64,000 nt of DNA from Alsobacter ponti (GTDB taxonomy: Bacteria; Pseudomonadota; Alphaproteobacteria; Rhizobiales; Beijerinckiaceae), in the NCBI RefSeq assembly GCF_024294805.1, contig NZ_JANCLU010000001.1, positions 124,001 to 188,000 on the forward strand. The letters are read 5' to 3'. A program made the translations under genes and the position numbers. Every line of letters starts with the position of its first letter. Position 1 is the stretch's first letter. Shown piece after piece: positions 16,238 through 25,323 of this stretch. The notes under the pieces were generated by a model. It ran no database searches and was not told the DNA's origin. It saw only the letters and a list, made by a program, of their open reading frames with translations.

Positions 16238-17602
16238 CTAGACCGGCACGCGGACCGTGGCGCGCAGGCCGCCCAGCGGACTGTCGCCGAGCAGGATGTC
16301 GCCGCCGTGCGAGCGGGCGATGTCGCGGGCGATGGCGAGGCCGAGGCCGGTGCCGCCCTCGTCGACGTTGCGCGACTCGTCCAGCCGCACGAAGGGCCGG
16401 AACACCTCCTCGCGCTGGCCGACGGGAATGCCCGGGCCGTCGTCGTCCACCGTGATGCTGAGCCAGCGCGGATCGCGCGTGGCGGTGATCGCGATCTTTT
16501 CTCCGTGCCGGGCGGCGTTGGCCACGAGATTGCCGATGCAGCGCTTGAAGGCGTCCGGCCGCACCCTCGCCACCGGGTCGCCGCTGACCATGACCTGAGT
16601 GGCGTGGCCCGTGCGCTCGGCGTCGGTCTTCAGCTCCTCGAGGAGCTGGCCCATGTCGACGGGCGCGGAGGCCTCGCCCGCGTCGCCGCGCGCGAAGGCC
16701 AGGTAGGCCTCCAGCATGCGGCTCATCTCGTCGATGTCCTTCTTGATGTCGTCGAGCTCGGGCGTGTCCTCGTCCATCAGCGCGGTCGACAGCTTGAAGC
16801 GCGTCAGGATGGTGCGCAGGTCGTGGCTGACGCCGTTCAGCATCGCCGTGCGCTGCTCGATCGCCCGCTCCACGCGCCGGCGCATTTCGATGAAGGCGTG
16901 GCCGGCCTGCCGCACCTCGCGGGCGCCGCGGGGGTGGAAGTCGATCTCCTGGCCCTTGCCGAACGCCTCCGCCGCCTCGGCGAGCCGCAGCACGGGGCGA
17001 ATCTGGTTGCGCAGGAACACGATGGCGATGGCGATAAGCACGAGGGAGGTGCCGACCATCCACATCAGGAAGATGTGGGAGTTCGAGGCGTAGGCCTGCG
17101 ACCGTCGCGTCAGGATTCGCATGACGCCGAAATCGAGCTGGATGCGGATTTCGATCAGGTTCGAGCGCCCGACGGTGTCGATCCAGAACGGCTTGCCGAT
17201 CTGCTGGCGCAACTCGCGCGAGAGCGTGCTGTCGAGGATGGAGAAGAACGGCTTGGGGCCGGGCGGCGGCAGCGGGCCCCGCGGCAGGATCTCCATGTCG
17301 AGGTTGAGCGAGTCGCTGGCGATGCGCGACAGCGTTTCGTAGTTGGGGTCCTGCGGGTAGCTCTCGGCCACCTGGATCAGCCCGGCGATGTCCTGCGTCA
17401 CCGCCGCCGAGAGGCGCCGCGTCACCGTCTGCCAGTGCCGCTCCATGAAGGCGTAGGCGAGCACCGACTGCAGAATCACCATCGGCGCGATGATGATGAT
17501 GAGCGCGCGCGCGTAGAGCCCCTTCGGCATGCGCCCAGCCAGCCAGCGGCCCGCCTTGCGGTACAGGGAGGCGGGCTGCTTCACGAGGGCGAGGGCGCGC
17601 AT
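16238..17602 (-). CDS. EnvZ-like sensor histidine kinase
   Basis: A 454-residue inner-membrane kinase. Helix 1 is about residues 33-53, a periplasmic domain of about 120 residues follows, and helix 2 is about 176-197, then HAMP. The phospho-accepting H260 is in NGVSHDLRTILTRF. The ATP site has the N box CIGNLVANAARH, DDGPGIPVG and GGTGLGLAIARDI. All kinase boxes are intact. Encoded 8 bases after its OmpR-type partner, so cotranscribed. The stimulus is unknown; the EnvZ-like layout and neighbouring MarR suggest envelope or osmotic or chemical stress, which is inference. Confidence 0.92.
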   Translation of the reverse strand: MRALALVKQPASLYRKAGRWLAGRMPKGLYARALIIIIAPMVILQSVLAYAFMERHWQTVTRRLSAAVTQDIAGLIQVAESYPQDPNYETLSRIASDSLNLDMEILPRGPLPPPGPKPFFSILDSTLSRELRQQIGKPFWIDTVGRSNLIEIRIQLDFGVMRILTRRSQAYASNSHIFLMWMVGTSLVLIAIAIVFLRNQIRPVLRLAEAAEAFGKGQEIDFHPRGAREVRQAGHAFIEMRRRVERAIEQRTAMLNGVSHDLRTILTRFKLSTALMDEDTPELDDIKKDIDEMSRMLEAYLAFARGDAGEASAPVDMGQLLEELKTDAERTGHATQVMVSGDPVARVRPDAFKRCIGNLVANAARHGEKIAITATRDPRWLSITVDDDGPGIPVGQREEVFRPFVRLDESRNVDEGGTGLGLAIARDIARSHGGDILLGDSPLGGLRATVRVPV

Positions 17603-17610
17603 CGGGATGC

Positions 17611-18327
17611 CTAGTCGACCTGAAGGCGGTAGCCGAGCCCGCGCACCGTTTGCAGGTGCAGGGGATTGGCGGGATCGAGCTCGATCTTGCGCCGAAGCCG
17701 GTTGATCTGCACGTCCACCGTGCGCTCGTTGGAGGCGTCGCCCGAACCGGCCAGTTCCTCGCGCGCCACCGTCTCGCCCGGCCGGCTGGCCAGCAGCGTC
17801 AGCATTTCGCGCTCGCGGTCGGTGATGCGGATGATCTCCTCTCCCTGTCGCAATTCGCCGCGCTCCGGCCGGTAGACGAACGGGCCGAAGCGCACGAACT
17901 CGGGGGCGCTCGACGGCGAAGCCGCCGGCGCGCTGCGGCGCAGGATGTTGTTGAGCCGCAGCAGAAGCTCGCGCGGCTCGAACGGCTTGGCCACGTAGTC
18001 GTCCGCCCCGATCTCCAGACCGCGCACCCTGTCCGCGCCCTCCGAGCGGGCGGTGAGCATGACGATGGGCACGCTCGACGTGCCGCGCAGCCAGGCCGCG
18101 AGGTCGAACCCGTTCTCGCCCGGCATCATCACGTCGAGCACGCAGAGGTCGAACACGAGGTTGGCGAGGCGCGCCCGCGCGCGGGCGGCATCTGGCGCGG
18201 TCGTGACGCGATAGCCGTGCTCCGACAGGAAGCGGGACAGGAGGTCACGGATACGCCGGTCGTCGTCGACGACGAGAATGTGCGGGGCGTCGTCCGCCGG
18301 AGTGGGGCGAGGGCGCGGCGCGCTCAC
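17611..18327 (-). CDS. OmpR family response regulator
   Basis: A 238-residue regulator. The receiver domain has acidic VVDDD, phospho-acceptor D65 in CVLDVMMPG, the Thr of VMLTAR and K114 in YVAKPFEP. The C-terminal winged helix ends in VDVQINRLRRKIE and TVRGLGYRLQVD. It starts with GTG overlapping the stop of the MarR gene (GTGA), and is followed by its kinase gene. Targets unknown. Confidence 0.93.
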   Translation of the reverse strand: MSAPRPRPTPADDAPHILVVDDDRRIRDLLSRFLSEHGYRVTTAPDAARARARLANLVFDLCVLDVMMPGENGFDLAAWLRGTSSVPIVMLTARSEGADRVRGLEIGADDYVAKPFEPRELLLRLNNILRRSAPAASPSSAPEFVRFGPFVYRPERGELRQGEEIIRITDREREMLTLLASRPGETVAREELAGSGDASNERTVDVQINRLRRKIELDPANPLHLQTVRGLGYRLQVD

Positions 18328-18848
18328 TGTGCCTCGTCCTCGTCGCGGCCGCCATGCACCAGGCGGTCGGCCGAGGGCCGCTCCGCCGGCTCGATCATCG
18401 CCTCCAGGAACCGGGCGGCGGCCTCGCGCGAGCCCGGCCCGGCCTCCTCGAGCGCCCGCGCAATGCGCCGCGTCTGCAGCCGGGCCATGTCGTCGGCGAG
18501 AGCTCGGCCGCGAGCGGTCGGGTAGAGGAGGCGCTGGCGGCGGTCGTTGACCCCGGCCCGCTGCTCCACGAAGCCCTGCTCCAGCAACTCCTTGAGCACT
18601 CTGTTGAGGCTCTGCTTGGTGATCTTCAGGATATCGAGCAGCGCCGCGATGGTCAGGCCGGGATTGCGGTGCACGAAATGGAGCACGCGATGGTGCGCCC
18701 GGCCGAAGCCATAAGCGGCGAGGATCCTGTCCGGGTCGCCGACGAAATCGCGGTAGGCGAAAAACAGGAGCTCGATCAGCTCGTACTGCGGCCGCTCCGT
18801 CGCCGGCGCGTCGGATTCGGTGCGGTTCATGTCGAGGGCGGGCTGCAT
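18324..18848 (-). CDS. MarR family transcriptional regulator
   Basis: A 174-residue winged-helix regulator. The HTH is LTIAALLDILKITKQSLNRVLKELLEQ (in two parts: LTIAALLDILKITKQSLNRV and LKELLEQGFVEQRAG), followed by the wing with NDRRQRLLYPT. It leads the operon with the response regulator and kinase, and is transcribed divergently from ilvE, so it may control one or both promoters in the 130 bases between. ATG at 18848; a second ATG at 18830 is possible. Inducer unknown. Confidence 0.9.
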   Translation of the reverse strand: MQPALDMNRTESDAPATERPQYELIELLFFAYRDFVGDPDRILAAYGFGRAHHRVLHFVHRNPGLTIAALLDILKITKQSLNRVLKELLEQGFVEQRAGVNDRRQRLLYPTARGRALADDMARLQTRRIARALEEAGPGSREAAARFLEAMIEPAERPSADRLVHGGRDEDEAQ

Positions 18849-18884
18849 GGGTTTCGGGCAGTGTCCCCGGTTACGTCAGTCATG

Positions 18885-18917
18885 TTGACATATTTCAGCT
18901 TGATTGTTACTCGTCAA
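18885..18917. promoter_or_regulatory. Divergent promoter region of marR and ilvE
   Basis: An AT-rich island in GC-rich DNA with a perfect TTGACA (18885-18890) facing ilvE; TTGAC and GTCAA (18913-18917) form an inverted repeat around it. The -10 of the ilvE promoter is not clear (TTACTC or TACTCG). The dyad could be an operator for the MarR protein. Confidence 0.4.
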
Positions 18918-18978
18918 GGCCTCGCGGCGAAAGGAAAGAACCCAGCGCGCCGCGAACACCGATCCAAGGAGCGAAACC

Positions 18979-19866
18979 ATGTCCGTCATCCCGTTCGATC
19001 AGCGTGAAGGTTACATCTGGTTCAACGGCCAGATCGTGCCCTGGGCGGACGCGAAGCTCCATGTACTCACGCACGGCCTGCATTACGGCTCGTCCGTGTT
19101 CGAAGGCGAGCGCGCCTATGGCGGCGTCATCTTCAAGAGCACCGAGCACTCGCAGCGGTTCCACCGCTCGGCCGAAATCCTCGATTTCAAGATCCCGTAC
19201 TCCGTTGCCGAGATCGACGCCGCCAAGGCCGAGATCATCGCCCGGAACGGCCTGGTGAACTGCTATGTCCGCCCCGTCGCGTGGCGCGGCAGCGAAATGA
19301 TGGCGGTCGCCGCCCAGCACTCCAAGATCCACGTCGCCATCGCGGTGTGGGAGTGGCCGTCCATGTTCGACGTCGCGCAGAAGATGCGCGGCATCCGCCT
19401 CGACATTGCCGAATGGCGTCGTCCGGACCCCAGGACGGCCCCGCATGACGCCAAGGCGGCGGGCCTCTACATGATCGCCACGCTTTCCAAGCATGCCGCC
19501 GAAAGAAAGGGCTACGCCGACGCGCTGATGCTCGACTGGCAGGGCCGCGTGGCCGAATGCACCGGCGCCAACGTGCTCTTCACGAAGGGCGGGGTGATTC
19601 ACACGCCGACCGCCGACTGCTTCCTGGACGGCATCACCCGCCGGACGGTGATCGATCTCGCCAAGCGCCGCGGCATCGAGGTCGTCGAGCGCCGGATCAT
19701 GCCGGATGAGCTGGCGAGCTTCGAGGAATGCTTCATCGTCGGCACGGCCGCCGAGGTGAGCCCCGTGTCGGAGATCGGCCCGTACCGCTTCACCCCCGGC
19801 GCCATCTCGCGCCAGCTGATCGAGGACTACACGGCCGAGGTGAATCCGAAGGCCAAGGCCGCCTGA
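18979..19866 (+). CDS. ilvE: Branched-chain amino acid aminotransferase
   Basis: A 295-residue class IV PLP aminotransferase, the last step of leucine, isoleucine and valine synthesis. THGLHYGSSVFEGERAY is the family start, and the PLP lysine is K159 in DAKAAGLYM. ECTGANVLF and DGITRRTVIDLA match the class IV signature. The start at 18979 has AAGGAG 8 bases upstream. Other class IV enzymes (D-alanine aminotransferase, ADC lyase) are less similar in these motifs. It ends in a strong terminator. Confidence 0.93.
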   Translation: MSVIPFDQREGYIWFNGQIVPWADAKLHVLTHGLHYGSSVFEGERAYGGVIFKSTEHSQRFHRSAEILDFKIPYSVAEIDAAKAEIIARNGLVNCYVRPVAWRGSEMMAVAAQHSKIHVAIAVWEWPSMFDVAQKMRGIRLDIAEWRRPDPRTAPHDAKAAGLYMIATLSKHAAERKGYADALMLDWQGRVAECTGANVLFTKGGVIHTPTADCFLDGITRRTVIDLAKRRGIEVVERRIMPDELASFEECFIVGTAAEVSPVSEIGPYRFTPGAISRQLIEDYTAEVNPKAKAA

Positions 19867-19901
19867 TCCGATAGGAGCTGGCGCGCCGGCCGAAAGAAAC
19901 C

Positions 19902-19965
19902 GGGGCCGCGAGCGGGGCGTTGGTGGGCGAAACCCACCGGAAGCCCGCTCGTGGCCCTTTTTCTT
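19902..19965 (+). terminator. Long nested-hairpin terminator after ilvE
   Basis: Outer stem GGGGCCGCGAGCGGGGC paired with GCCCGCTCGTGGCCC (one mismatch, one bulge) enclosing a second hairpin GGTGGG-CGAAA-CCCACC, then TTTTTCTT. The next ATG is only 21 bases downstream. Confidence 0.8.
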
Positions 19966-19983
19966 GCCGCCGGGATCGGCTGA

Positions 19984-21714
19984 ATGCTGGTCTACGGCGA
20001 CGCCGCATTCACCCGCTCGACCCGCGAAGCGCTCGCCGCCGCCGCCGAGCGCTGGCGCCGGGCCGACGCCGCCGTGGCGGCGCTGCGCCATTCCGAGCGC
20101 GTGACCGCGTTCCTGTCAGTCGCCGAACTCGCCCAGGGCATCGCCGACGCCGCGTTCCATCGCGACGGGCAGGACGAGACCGACCCCGCCTCCGACGGCG
20201 TCCTCGACCTCCTGACCGTGCTGGCGCGCGGCCTGCTCGACTCGTGGCGCGGCTCGGAGACGGCCGACGGTGAGGGCGAGGCGCGACGCCGCTTCGCCAG
20301 CCTGGCGGCGCTCGATGTGCCGGAAACGGTGTCGTGCCGGAAGGCGGAGGGCTACGCGTTCTATGCCCTCTATCCCGAGAGCTACGGGCTCGCGGCGCTG
20401 ACGTCCGGCCTGAGGCCGCGCACCCGTGTCATCGGCCTGCGCAGCATCGGAACGGGGCTCGCCGCCATGGTCGCCGCCGCGCTCGGGGCTCGCGCCGTCA
20501 CGCTGCGCCCGCACGGCGATCCGTTCCGGCGCGAACTCGCCATCGGGCCGCGCCTGTCCGCCTGGCTTCTGGCCGATGTCGACGCCGCGTTCGCGGTGGT
20601 CGACGAAGGGCCGGGCCTGTCCGGCAGCTCGTTCGGCTGCGTCGTCGACTGGCTGGAGGCTCACGGCGTCGCGCGCGAGCGCATCCACCTGTTCCCGAGC
20701 CACGCCGGGCCGCCGGGGCCTCAGGCCGACCCGGCGCACCGCGCGCGCTGGGAGACGCTGTCGCGGCATGTCGTGAGCTTCGAGGACGCCGTCCTGCCGC
20801 GCCTGGGCTCCTGGGTCGGCGACCTCACGGGCGGACCTCAGTCGCCGCTCGAGGATGTGTCGGGCGGCGCGTGGCGGGAGCGCGCCTTCCCGTCGGAGAG
20901 CGACTGGCCGGCGGCCAACGTGGCGCAGGAGCGGCGCAAATATCTGCTGCGGGCGGGCGGAAGGGCCTGGCTCCTGAAGTTCGCGGGGCTCGGCGAAGCG
21001 GGGGAGGCGGCGTTCGCCCGCGCCCGCGTGCTCGGCGAGGCCTGCTTTACGCCGCCGCCTTCCGGGCTGCGGAACGGCTTCTTGGTGCGGGAATGGATCG
21101 AGGGGGCGCGGCCGGTCGATAACGAGGGTCCGCTGCGGCCCAGGCTGCTGGCGCGCGTAGGCGAGTATCTCGGCTTCCGGGCGCTGTCGTTCCCCGCCGG
21201 GCCGGAGTGGGGCGCGAGCCTGGCGGAGCTGTCCGTCATGGCCGAGCGCAACGCCGGGCTCGCGCTGGGCCCCGAAGCCGCCCGCCGTCTCGCGCGGTGG
21301 CGTGCCCGCCTGCCGGAGTTGGAGCGCGCGGTTCGGCGCGTGGCGACGGACAACCGCATGCACGCGCATGAGTGGCTCGTCGTCGGCGGTGACGCGATCG
21401 TGAAGACCGACGCCGTGGATCATTGCGCCGCGCACGACCTGATCGGCTGCCAGGACATTGGCTGGGACGTCGCCGGCGCGGCGGTCGAGTTCAAGCTGAC
21501 GGAGCGAGAGCTGTCGGGGCTGTGCGAGCGCGTCGGCGGGCGGGCGGGACGGGAGGTTTCGCGCGACCTGCTCGCTTTTCTGCTGCCCTGCTACGCGGCC
21601 TTCCAGCTTGGCGCGGCGACGATGGCGGCGGATGGCCTGGCGGGATCAGCCGAGGAAAAGCGCCTGCGCGCCGAGGCCACGCGATACGCGGCCGTGCTGA
21701 AGCGTCGGCTCTAG
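19984..21714 (+). CDS. Phosphoribosyltransferase-like / kinase-like fusion protein
   Basis: A 576-residue protein that I do not recognise as a named family. About residues 110-260 look like a phosphoribosyltransferase fold: RVIGLRSIGTGLAAMVAAAL (from 147) and then VVDEGPGLSGSSFG (205-218) in the place and pattern of a PRPP-binding loop. Residues from about 315 resemble an aminoglycoside-phosphotransferase-like kinase: a Lys in AWLLKFAG (about 332), VREWIEG as a hinge, MHAHEWLV (about 459), VKTDAVDHC and QDIGWDVAGA (about 488) where the catalytic and metal-binding loop should be. The first 100 residues are helical. No signal or membrane segment. Both assignments are by motif only. It starts 21 bases after the ilvE terminator and overlaps moaE by 4 bases at the 3' end. 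Confidence 0.55.
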   Translation: MLVYGDAAFTRSTREALAAAAERWRRADAAVAALRHSERVTAFLSVAELAQGIADAAFHRDGQDETDPASDGVLDLLTVLARGLLDSWRGSETADGEGEARRRFASLAALDVPETVSCRKAEGYAFYALYPESYGLAALTSGLRPRTRVIGLRSIGTGLAAMVAAALGARAVTLRPHGDPFRRELAIGPRLSAWLLADVDAAFAVVDEGPGLSGSSFGCVVDWLEAHGVARERIHLFPSHAGPPGPQADPAHRARWETLSRHVVSFEDAVLPRLGSWVGDLTGGPQSPLEDVSGGAWRERAFPSESDWPAANVAQERRKYLLRAGGRAWLLKFAGLGEAGEAAFARARVLGEACFTPPPSGLRNGFLVREWIEGARPVDNEGPLRPRLLARVGEYLGFRALSFPAGPEWGASLAELSVMAERNAGLALGPEAARRLARWRARLPELERAVRRVATDNRMHAHEWLVVGGDAIVKTDAVDHCAAHDLIGCQDIGWDVAGAAVEFKLTERELSGLCERVGGRAGREVSRDLLAFLLPCYAAFQLGAATMAADGLAGSAEEKRLRAEATRYAAVLKRRL

Positions 21715-22175
21715 CGCCGCCAGCGCTCGGCGGCGCGGTCGTCCGCGTCCGTCGCGGCGACCCAATCACCCTCGCTGCCGTCGACGTGGTGCTCCTTCTT
21801 CCAGAAAGGAGCGCGCGTCTTCAAATAATCCATCAGGAACTCGGCCGCCTCGAACGCCGCCTTGCGGTGGGCCGAGGCCGTGACGACCAGGACGATGTCG
21901 CCGCCCGGCGGAATGCGGCCGTGCCGGTGGATGGCGGTGACGCCCATCAGCGGCCAGCGCGATGCCGCCTCCTCGGCGACACGCCGAATTTCCTCCTCGG
22001 CCATGCCGGGATAGTGCTCCAGCTCGAGCGCGGCCAGCCGGCCCGCCTCGGCGCGGCACAGGCCGGTGAACGTCACGACGGCCCCGACGTCCGTGCGGCC
22101 GGCGGAGAGCCGCGCCGCCTCCGCGGCGGCGTCGAAGGGACCGGGCTGGATGCGGACCGTGATCGGGCAATCCAT
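21711..22175 (-). CDS. moaE: Molybdopterin synthase catalytic subunit
   Basis: A 154-residue protein that with MoaD converts cyclic pyranopterin monophosphate to molybdopterin. GAVVTFTGLCRAE is the family start, LELEHYPGMAEEEI follows, and HRKAAFEAAEFLMDYLKTRAPFWKKE holds the active-site lysines (last part RAPFWKKEH). Encoded 13 bases after moaD. Its 3' end overlaps the convergent fusion gene. Confidence 0.95.
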   Translation of the reverse strand: MDCPITVRIQPGPFDAAAEAARLSAGRTDVGAVVTFTGLCRAEAGRLAALELEHYPGMAEEEIRRVAEEAASRWPLMGVTAIHRHGRIPPGGDIVLVVTASAHRKAAFEAAEFLMDYLKTRAPFWKKEHHVDGSEGDWVAATDADDRAAERWRR

Positions 22176-22188
22176 CGCGCCCTCCCGC

Positions 22189-22440
22189 TCAGCCGCCCGT
22201 CATCGGCGGGAAGAACGCGATCTCCCGCGCCCCGGCGATCGGCGCGTCGGGCTTGACGTGCTTGCGGTCGATCGCCGCGCGCACGATACCCGGGTTCTCG
22301 AAGGCGTAGGCGTATTCCTCGCCCCGCCCGGCCAGCCACGCCGCGAGCTCGGCGACGGTGCGCACCTCGGCCGGCGGCGACAGCTCTTCCTCGGGCTTGC
22401 CGATGCGCTCGCGCACCCAGGCGAAATAGACGAGTTTCAT
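22189..22440 (-). CDS. moaD: Molybdopterin synthase sulfur carrier subunit
   Basis: An 83-residue ubiquitin-like protein. The C-terminal FFPPMTGG carries the Gly-Gly that is adenylated and thiocarboxylated. The first residues MKLVYFAWVRERIG are typical of alphaproteobacterial MoaD. It lies between pgsA and moaE, all leftward and closely spaced. Confidence 0.94.
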   Translation of the reverse strand: MKLVYFAWVRERIGKPEEELSPPAEVRTVAELAAWLAGRGEEYAYAFENPGIVRAAIDRKHVKPDAPIAGAREIAFFPPMTGG

Positions 22441-22456
22441 GGCGTCCTCCGGGGCC

Positions 22457-23074
22457 TCACGCGCCGTGATCGACGATGTGGTGGATGCCCGCGCGGAAAT
22501 AGTCCCAGCCCGTGTAGAGCGTCAGCAGGGCGGCGATCCAGAGCAGGATCAGGCCGGTCGCGAGCGTGCCGGGAAGCACCGCCTCGCCGGCCGGCCCGGC
22601 GATCAGGAAGCCGAGCGCCACGAGCTGCAACGTGGTCTTCCACTTCGCCACGGTCGACACGGGCACGCTGACGCGCAGTTCGGCCAGATATTCGCGCAGT
22701 CCCGAGACGAGGATCTCGCGCGACAGGATGACGATGGCGGCCCAGAGCGACCACCCGCTGATCGTGCGGTCCGCCACCAGCATCAGCAGAGTCGCGGCCA
22801 CCAGAAGCTTGTCGGCAATGGGGTCGAGCATGCGACCCAGGGTCGATTGCTGCGACCAGGCGCGGGCCAGGTAGCCGTCGAAGAAATCGGTGATTCCCGC
22901 CGCGATGAACACGGCGAGCGCCGTCCACCGCATCCAGAACTCGTCCGGATAGTACATGCATACGACGACCAGCGGCACGGCCGCGACGCGCCCGTAGGTG
23001 AGCACGTTGGGAAGGTTGAAGGGGTTAGCCCGCCGCATGTTGGTCGCCAGGGTCATGAGGTCTCGAATGAACAT
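22457..23074 (-). CDS. pgsA: CDP-diacylglycerol-glycerol-3-phosphate 3-phosphatidyltransferase
   Basis: A 205-residue inner-membrane enzyme of phosphatidylglycerol synthesis. The CDP-alcohol phosphotransferase motif is complete: DFFDGYLAR then GRMLDPIADK with the metal-binding aspartates. Four to six hydrophobic segments follow. FNLPNVLTYGRV is the conserved N-terminus; ATGs at 23074, 23059 and 23039 are all possible starts. It lies between uvrC and moaD, an order seen in many alphaproteobacteria. Confidence 0.92.
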   Translation of the reverse strand: MFIRDLMTLATNMRRANPFNLPNVLTYGRVAAVPLVVVCMYYPDEFWMRWTALAVFIAAGITDFFDGYLARAWSQQSTLGRMLDPIADKLLVAATLLMLVADRTISGWSLWAAIVILSREILVSGLREYLAELRVSVPVSTVAKWKTTLQLVALGFLIAGPAGEAVLPGTLATGLILLWIAALLTLYTGWDYFRAGIHHIVDHGA

Positions 23075-23128
23075 GGCGCGGCGGGCGAGGTCAACCGCCG
23101 CGCCGGCATGGCGGACCGGGCCCGGGCG

Positions 23129-25192
23129 TCAGCCGCGCCCGTCGTGAAAGAAGTCGTACACCGCCCGCGCCGTCGCCATGTTGACGCCGGGCGCGGTGGC
23201 GAGGTCGTCGAGCGAGGCGCGCGCGATGGCCTTGGCCGTGCCGAAATGCAGCAGCAAAGCGCGCTTGCGGGCGGGGCCGATGCCGGAAATCTCGTCGAGC
23301 GGGCTCTTGGTGAACTCGCGCTTGCGCTTGGCCCGGTGGGCGCCGATGGCGAAGCGGTGCGCCTCGTCGCGCAGGCGCTGGATGAAGTAGAGCGCGGGAT
23401 CGCGGGGTGCGAGCTTGAACGGGTCGCGGCCCGGCACGAAGAAGGTTTCGCGCCCCGCGTCGCGGTCCGGCCCCTTGGCGACGCCGACGAGCGGAACGTC
23501 CGTGACGCCCACCCCGGCAAGCGCCTCGCGGGCGGCTTCCAGCTGCCCTTTGCCGCCGTCGATCAGCACGAGGTCCGGCCAGGCCGGCATCTCCGTCGCC
23601 TCGCCGCCCGCCGAATCGCGCGGCGCTTCCTTGACGAGACGCCCGAAGCGGCGCGTCAGCACCTCGCGCATCATGCCGAAATCGTCGCCAGGCGTGAGCT
23701 CCTCGGAGCGGATATTGAACGTGCGGTAGTGGGTCTTCGAGAACCCCTGCGGCCCAGCCACGATCATCGCGCCGACCGCGTTCGAGCCCATGATGTGGGA
23801 GTTGTCGTACACCTCGACGCGGCGGATCGTCCCCGCGACGCCGAACGCCTGGGCCAGGGCGGCGAGCAGCTTCTGCTGCGACGACGTGTCGGCCAGCTTG
23901 CGGCCCAGCGCCTCGCGGGCGTTGGTGCAGGCGTGCTCCACGAGATCCCGCTTCTCGCCGCGCCGGGGAACGGCGACCTCGACCTTGAAACCGGACCTCG
24001 CGCCCAGCGCGTCCTGCAGCAGGTCGCGGTCGTCGATGTCCTGCGACAGCAGCACGAGGCGGGGTGTCGGCTTGTCGTCGTAGAACTGCGCCACGAACGC
24101 GCCCAGCACCTCGGCGGCCGGGGTCGACCGATCCGCCTTGGGGAAATAGGCGCGATTGCCCCAGTTCTGGAAATTGCGAAAGAAGAACGCCTCGATGCAG
24201 AACTGTCCCGCTTCCTCGTGAAGCGCGAACACGTCGGCCTCCTCGACGGTCCTGGGGTTGATGTCCTGGCTCGACTGGATCGCGCTCAGCGCGGCGAGGC
24301 GGTCGCGGTAACGCGCCGCGCGCTCGAACTCCAGGTCGTCCGACGCCTTCTGCATCTCGGCGGCGAGCGCCTGCTTAACACCCTGGCTCTTGCCGCGCAT
24401 GAAGTCGCGCGCCTGCGCCACGAGGCGGGCGTACTCGACGTGCCCGACCTCGCCGGTGCACGGCCCGGCGCAGCGCTTGATCTGGTGCAGCAGGCAAGGC
24501 CGGGTGCGGTTCTCGTAATAGGAATCGGAGCAGCTGCGCAGCAGGAAGGCGCGCTGCAGCGCGCTGAGCGTGCGGTTGACGGCCCACACGCTCGCGAACG
24601 GGCCGAAATAGTCGCCCGGCCGGTTGCGCGCGCCGCGGTGCTTGGTCAGCTGCGGCGACACGTGGTCGCCGGTGATGAAAATGTAGGGGAACGACTTGTC
24701 GTCGCGCAGCAGCACGTTGAAGCGCGGCTTCAGCTGCTTGATGAGGTTGGCCTCCAGCAGCAGCGCCTCGGTTTCCGTCTCCGTGGTGACGAATTCCATC
24801 GCCGCCGTCTCGGAGATCATCCGGGCGATGCGGTTGCCGTGCCCGATGCCTCGGGCGTAGGAGGCCACCCGCTTCTTCAGGCTCCGCGCCTTGCCGACAT
24901 AGAGAACGTCGCCGGCCGAATCGAGCATGCGGTAGACACCCGGCCCGTTCGGCAGGGTGTGCCAGAAATGCCGGATCACGGCGACGCCGGCCTTCAGGCG
25001 GGCGCCGCCCGTCGCCTCGTCGAAGTCGAGCGAGGCGCCCGAATCGGCCTCGGCGACCTCGCTCTCGCCTTCGTCCGCCTCGTCGGTCTCGTCGAAGTCG
25101 GTGTCGAAGCCGTCCGGCGGCGTATCGTCCGCCGGCGCCAGCCGCCTAGGAGGCGGCGGCGCGGAATCGGGGGTCTTGGGAGGGCGGCTCAT
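23129..25192 (-). CDS. uvrC: UvrABC system protein C
   Basis: A 687-residue nuclease that makes both incisions in nucleotide excision repair. An acidic Ala/Pro-rich extension (about residues 1-70) is followed by the GIY-YIG nuclease ([20 protein letters not shown]), a Cys-rich motif ([20 protein letters not shown]), the UVR domain ([20 protein letters not shown]), the RNase H-like domain ([26 protein letters not shown]) and a helix-hairpin-helix end. Start at 25192 (MSRPPKTP); the frame continues to 25288 without support. It works with UvrB, encoded at 38.8 kb. Confidence 0.96.
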   Translation of the reverse strand: MSRPPKTPDSAPPPPRRLAPADDTPPDGFDTDFDETDEADEGESEVAEADSGASLDFDEATGGARLKAGVAVIRHFWHTLPNGPGVYRMLDSAGDVLYVGKARSLKKRVASYARGIGHGNRIARMISETAAMEFVTTETETEALLLEANLIKQLKPRFNVLLRDDKSFPYIFITGDHVSPQLTKHRGARNRPGDYFGPFASVWAVNRTLSALQRAFLLRSCSDSYYENRTRPCLLHQIKRCAGPCTGEVGHVEYARLVAQARDFMRGKSQGVKQALAAEMQKASDDLEFERAARYRDRLAALSAIQSSQDINPRTVEEADVFALHEEAGQFCIEAFFFRNFQNWGNRAYFPKADRSTPAAEVLGAFVAQFYDDKPTPRLVLLSQDIDDRDLLQDALGARSGFKVEVAVPRRGEKRDLVEHACTNAREALGRKLADTSSQQKLLAALAQAFGVAGTIRRVEVYDNSHIMGSNAVGAMIVAGPQGFSKTHYRTFNIRSEELTPGDDFGMMREVLTRRFGRLVKEAPRDSAGGEATEMPAWPDLVLIDGGKGQLEAAREALAGVGVTDVPLVGVAKGPDRDAGRETFFVPGRDPFKLAPRDPALYFIQRLRDEAHRFAIGAHRAKRKREFTKSPLDEISGIGPARKRALLLHFGTAKAIARASLDDLATAPGVNMATARAVYDFFHDGRG

Positions 25193-25323
25193 GCGCCAGA
25201 TGTAGGGTGCTGCGCCGGGGAGGTGAAGCCGGAATGTTACGAAGGCGGGGTTTCGCGGGGGCTGGACGCGGGGCATCCGGCGCGCCACCTTGCCGCCCGG
25301 TCAATCCCGGGAACAGACGCATC

